From Calycina herbarum (taxonomy: Eukaryota > Ascomycota > Leotiomycetes > Helotiales > Pezizellaceae): a DNA stretch of 64,000 bases. Shown here in pieces: positions 60,171-64,000 of this stretch; position 1 is the stretch's first letter, and each line of letters opens with the position of its first letter. The notes under the pieces were generated by a model. That model saw nothing but the letters and a program-made list of their open reading frames with translations. It made no database searches and was not told the origin of the DNA. The position numbers were made by a program, and so were the translations under genes. Location: NCBI GenBank assembly GCA_001414485.1, contig LLEY01000135.1, forward strand, positions 62,001-126,000, read 5' to 3'.

Positions 60171-62390
60171 TCATCGATAAACCCACCTCCTAACCCCACC
60201 CCCTTCCCCCTTCTCATCATCATAAGAAACAGGGGCAAACGCCCCCGCAAGTCTAGCCAATTCCCGGGGAGACAAGGGACTAGAAGCCCTAGGCCTCTCA
60301 TTCGGTGTTGAGTTTTGATTTGTTGAAAGTTGTGGTTGTATTGTATTTCGCGAGGAGGAGTGTGAGGTTTTGGGGAATGTAGTGGATACAGATGGTGGTG
60401 GTAGCGGTGGTGGATTCTGATTCAAAGGCTGTCCATGAGGTGGTGTAAACGAGACGAGAGGAACGAAATTATTTAATTGCGAGGGGGAAAGTGGTGGTGA
60501 TGAATGAGGGACTTTTCTTTCCCCTGTGTCTGGGGATGTTTCTGTTTCTGAGAGGATTGGTTTATTTCGGCCGTAGTTTCGGTGGGTTGGTGGATGGGTG
60601 AGAGATAGCAGGATGTTAAGAGATGAGGTGTCGGTGTCTGTGCTTGAAGTTGGATGGGTTGTTGTTGTGGGACTTATGGGTGCTTCTCGTGATGGGGGAG
60701 GCATTGAGACGTGCTGAGTGGAGATGTCGGGATCGGTGAATGCTGGGGATGAGAAACTGAAGTTGGAGCTGAATATTGGGGCTGGTTCTTCTTCTGGTTC
60801 TGTTGTTGATGGTATTTCGGGTGGCTCTCTTGTTGGTGAAGAGGTTTCTTCTGGAGGGGAATGAGGTGGTGCTTTAGATTTTGCTTCTTCCTGCATTGGA
60901 TATGATATCTCTGGTGATTCTTCTCTCTTCGAAGTTCCTTCTTTCGAGGAGGTTGGTACCGATGTTTCGGACTCTTTCTCTTTGGTCAGAGTAGGAGGAA
61001 TAGGAAACGCAGTAATTTCCTCCTCAATATTCTCCTCCTCAACAACTACTTCTTTCTTTCGAAATCTCGCCGGTCTTGGAGGAACTATAGGCGGTGGTCT
61101 TTTCGGACCTTCAGTTTCTTCTGGTGGCTCGATTGGAGAAGGAACGAGGGGTGTGGATAAATCGATAGGCGAGGTGGGTAAATCCAAAGTTAGCAGTGTA
61201 GTTGAACCCTTTGGTGAGGTGAGACGAAAATCTGCATCTGGGACTTTCTTTCTTTTTGTTGGACGGGGTGGGAGGGGTGGCGGTGGTAAGGTTTCTCTTC
61301 TTTTTGGTTTTGACGGGATGGGGATAGGTTTCTGATTGGTGACTGCGATTTCGTTTTTGGATGGACTTTGATGAGTTTGAATTGACCATGGCTCTTGACT
61401 TTGCGACTTCAACATTGAAGATGTTTCCTTTGTTAAAGGGGCTACCTCTGCATGGCTCTCCGCAGGGTTCTCCTCCTGTCGATTCCACTCTGATTTTTCT
61501 GCAATAGAAGCAGCTTCAACATCCGTAAAATTTCGTGGGGTAACGTTCCCATTCAGCAACTTTAGTTCCCCAGCAACAAACTCCCTACTTGGAATTTCCA
61601 CCCTCTGATACATCTCTCTCTCAGGTACCCCGCTATATTCAATCCCTCGATGTATACTACTAGCAGGTAACTCATACACCGGCTGTACATTCGAAGCTGG
61701 CAATTCCGTAGTAGTATACTGACGACCAGCAGATAACTCAGTCGTTCCAAACTTGGGTAGAGGAATCCTACTCCACCAACTTGTACTCCGTGCTCTACCA
61801 GCTTTCGACTTGATCGGTTTGAAGAATTTGGCCATTTTGAGTTTAAGGTTTCCGTTACGGAATTTTTGAAAGATCCGTTTGCGTGTTATTAGGAAGAGAA
61901 ATAATAATGTGGCGAGTGCTGCGACACCCCCAATAGCTCCTCCTGTGATTTGGCCAAAGTTGGTGGTTCCAGAGGTAGATTTGTTGGCCGATCCGGTAGC
62001 TTGTGGAAATGAATTGTCTCCTGTTGATTTTGGTAGATCGATGCTCGGTGTTTTGATCGGTGTATTAGAGGGTGTGAATAATGGGAGTATTGTGTCTGTG
62101 TTTGAATCGCCTTGTTCAAAATCGCTTCTCCGGCGTGAAGAAGTTGATGTCGTACGGCTTACTGACGAAGATAGAGTTGGTGAAGAGGATGAGGTAATAG
62201 ATGTTCGCGAAGAACTTCTCGTCGCCAGTGGCGTTTGGGTTACTACTACGGTGGAGATTGGTTGAATGGTGACGATGGATTGTCGTTTTTCGATGTTGGG
62301 TGGATTAAGGGAAGCTGAATCGTTTGAAGCTTCGATAGCGTAACCAGAGACTGCTCCAAATTGCGGCAAAGTTAGGAGTAAATAATACAT
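60171..62390 (-). CDS. Single-pass membrane protein with Ser/Thr-rich ectodomain and proline-rich cytoplasmic tail
   Basis: Start chosen at ATG 62,390 because it opens a signal peptide (MYYLLLTLPQFGAVSGYA); upstream codons lack an ATG. The Ser/Thr-rich ectodomain of about 140 residues includes an RSSSRTSITSSSSPTLSSS run, probably O-mannosylated. One membrane helix, GGAIGGVAALATLLFLFLI, is followed by RKRIFQKFR. The long cytosolic tail (about 540 residues) has repeated PPPLPPRP and PPPIVPPRPARF motifs, typical SH3 ligands. The layout resembles fungal cell-wall sensors and Skg6/Axl2-like polarity proteins, but no specific orthologue is claimed. Single exon. Confidence 0.75.
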   Translation of the reverse strand: MYYLLLTLPQFGAVSGYAIEASNDSASLNPPNIEKRQSIVTIQPISTVVVTQTPLATRSSSRTSITSSSSPTLSSSVSRTTSTSSRRRSDFEQGDSNTDTILPLFTPSNTPIKTPSIDLPKSTGDNSFPQATGSANKSTSGTTNFGQITGGAIGGVAALATLLFLFLITRKRIFQKFRNGNLKLKMAKFFKPIKSKAGRARSTSWWSRIPLPKFGTTELSAGRQYTTTELPASNVQPVYELPASSIHRGIEYSGVPEREMYQRVEIPSREFVAGELKLLNGNVTPRNFTDVEAASIAEKSEWNRQEENPAESHAEVAPLTKETSSMLKSQSQEPWSIQTHQSPSKNEIAVTNQKPIPIPSKPKRRETLPPPPLPPRPTKRKKVPDADFRLTSPKGSTTLLTLDLPTSPIDLSTPLVPSPIEPPEETEGPKRPPPIVPPRPARFRKKEVVVEEENIEEEITAFPIPPTLTKEKESETSVPTSSKEGTSKREESPEISYPMQEEAKSKAPPHSPPEETSSPTREPPEIPSTTEPEEEPAPIFSSNFSFSSPAFTDPDISTQHVSMPPPSREAPISPTTTTHPTSSTDTDTSSLNILLSLTHPPTHRNYGRNKPILSETETSPDTGERKVPHSSPPLSPSQLNNFVPLVSFTPPHGQPLNQNPPPLPPPSVSTTFPKTSHSSSRNTIQPQLSTNQNSTPNERPRASSPLSPRELARLAGAFAPVSYDDEKGEGGGVRRWVYR

Positions 62391-64000
62391 TAAAGTAGTT
62401 TCGTATCTGTGGCTCCTCAACAGCGATACATAGTCGCCGGTTTCTGCCTTGATGATGTCCTCGCGCAACTCCTCTCGTATAGGCTTCTTTGGATTCGACT
62501 ACGACAAAATATGGAGACCTTATGTGTTTATAGGATAAACTCTGCTACTGTAATGGCTATGGAGTCAGCCTTCATTCTTTAATGTGTGAGATAAATTCAA
62601 CAGTTCGTGACTTCAAGTCCGATGCGCAAGGGAATTAAACCCACAAGGAAATACCTTGACTGATCTCTGACTCCAGAACGAGCTTTTAATAGCAAGTATT
62701 TCTCGGTCGCTCTGACGCAAAATGAATATATGAACTTTTCTCAGCAAGGATAGCCCCTGAGAATGATGAGCGCGAAGAAGGAAGAATAATAGAAATTCAA
62801 GAGTTGGCGCGACAAGATAAGAAGTCGCGCGAGGAGCAAGAATGAGGGGGTATTGCAACCAACTTTCTCCCAATTGATTGGACAATGGCACAGGGTGAGG
62901 CGAAGGAAGAGGGATCGCGGTACGTGATTGCTGTGCCTCCAACGTTGTAATTCCAACCTTGTTGAAACAATAGGGAGTCATTGGCCGCAGGTGCTGCGCC
63001 ATATGCAAAAGAGTTGGAAAGATATACAGCCGAGATTTCGTGCATACAAAGTATGCCTTGCCATCCCCAGGCATTTTGAGATTGTTGTTGAAGAAACCTT
63101 CCAAGCTTGTCTTGAAGGTCCGACTACAAGATTAATATTCAAAAGTGCTCGGTGGTTTCCAAATTCGGAGAGTAACTCGGCGATGGAAAGGAGATACCGA
63201 GGAGGGATATGAAATGAAAATGAGACGTTTAAATCCCACGATCCTACGATTTTATTGAACCTAGGACGTGATCTCCCGCAAGCCTCCCGGGCCATGGTGG
63301 TACAGTATCAATGCCGGGAGAAGCAAGATATAGCGTACTCATGGCGAATAGACTACCTTGGCTGATGATAACGGGCTACCCGCGTGGAGATGAAGATCAA
63401 AATCTATCGAGATGATCAGCAAAGTAATTCATGAGTCCAAGAAAGAAGTAGCAACCCGCTCTGATTTGGAATCAGAGCACCATTCCTCCTAATCGGGAGA
63501 ATGTTTCAGACCAACAGATTTGATGATTGACATATGGTGTTGTACGTAGGTAGCGCCCGGAGAGTGCATCAACACCCTGTAAATGCATCCCAATCCAACA
63601 ACCGCGTACAAGGGTAATCTGCGAATAGAGACTTCTCGGCCCCAACTGAGGCTGTGGATGTTCCCACTAGGAAGTGAGGCGAGGGTGCGCTAGAATATGT
63701 AAATAGCAGCTGGCCCTCCTCCTCTCGCTCTCCTGGTTTGGAAGATGAAGTTTGAGCTGCATGTTCTCCTTTTCTTCGCAGGGCCCCGTCTGTCTCGGTC
63801 TATACTATTGGAGAAAAAAGAAAATTGTTACTGAAATATGGATTAGAAACGGGATAGAAGTAAGCTTTTGGGTCGGTAAGGTATCTAAGAAACATCAAAA
63901 TGGTAGCAGGCAAGTGCGGATCGAAACGTTCCTTCCCAGAGCTGTTGCAAGATTGCGCTAGCAATTTGATTGGTCCCCAAAGTGGGGCCATTTGCATTCT
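62391..64000. other. Long intergenic stretch to window end
   Basis: Promoter of the membrane-protein gene, then about 1.5 kb without a convincing gene. The longest frame (62,613-63,104, minus) shows no motif and lies opposite an equally long plus-strand frame. A perfect-looking GGAATCAGAGCACCATTCC-type inverted repeat occurs near 63,468-63,488. Confidence 0.5.

Noticed and set aside
62613..63104. 163-codon minus-strand frame
   Set aside because: No domain or signal, opposed by an equally long frame on the other strand.
63460..63500. Inverted repeat near GGAATCAGAGCACCATTCC as a possible tRNA or terminator
   Set aside because: Short, no cloverleaf or T-loop consensus; not supported.
1..64000. 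CRISPR arrays, rRNA, tRNA, bacterial-style operons
   Set aside because: None seen; the window is fungal nuclear DNA.

Overview
This is genomic DNA of a filamentous ascomycete (Pezizomycotina). The evidence is: short introns of about 50-60 bp with GTAAGT-type donors; a Zn2Cys6 nitrate-regulator-like factor; clear orthologues of GUT2, SLD3, GPN3 and APQ12; and transposons eroded by C-to-T change on both strands, with CAG codons turned to TAG, as repeat-induced point mutation (RIP) does. A class such as Leotiomycetes is only a guess. No tRNA, rRNA or CRISPR array was recognised.

The window has three zones. (1) Repeat blocks: 1-10,048 and 28,193-39,827 are AT-rich, RIP-killed nests of a Ty3/gypsy chromovirus (464-bp LTRs) inside pogo/Fot1-like DNA transposons. 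They include one complete gypsy element with a 5-bp duplication inside a complete pogo element with a TA duplication, a second intact-ended pogo element of another family, a hAT-type MITE and a solo LTR. (2) An accessory island at 10.5-27.6 kb that looks like a fungal immunity or cell-death locus. It holds a dynamin/SLIP-GC-like large GTPase; an NB-ARC-TPR NLR-type gene; a kinase-VWA-lipase-like gene that may be continuous with the NLR; and a divergent pair made of a gasdermin-like gene and a CHAT-domain (caspase-like) protease with a decayed NTPase tail. A second NLR-type gene (NACHT) at 42.4-45.5 kb is surrounded by three small genes of one uncharacterised family. (3) Ordinary conserved chromosome from about 47.3 kb: GUT2, a nirA/nit-4-like regulator, SLD3, GPN3, APQ12 and a single-pass membrane protein.

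The most exciting feature is the gasdermin-like/CHAT pair (22,951-26,766) next to NLR-type genes. By analogy with known fungal and bacterial gasdermin-protease systems, the CHAT protease would be the activator and the gasdermin-like protein the membrane-permeabilising effector. Both genes show possible decay (a frame break in one; an in-frame TGA and lost P-loop in the other), so the system may be degenerating here or may be spliced in ways I cannot settle by eye. All coordinates and translations were read by hand; family names come from motif recognition, not searches.
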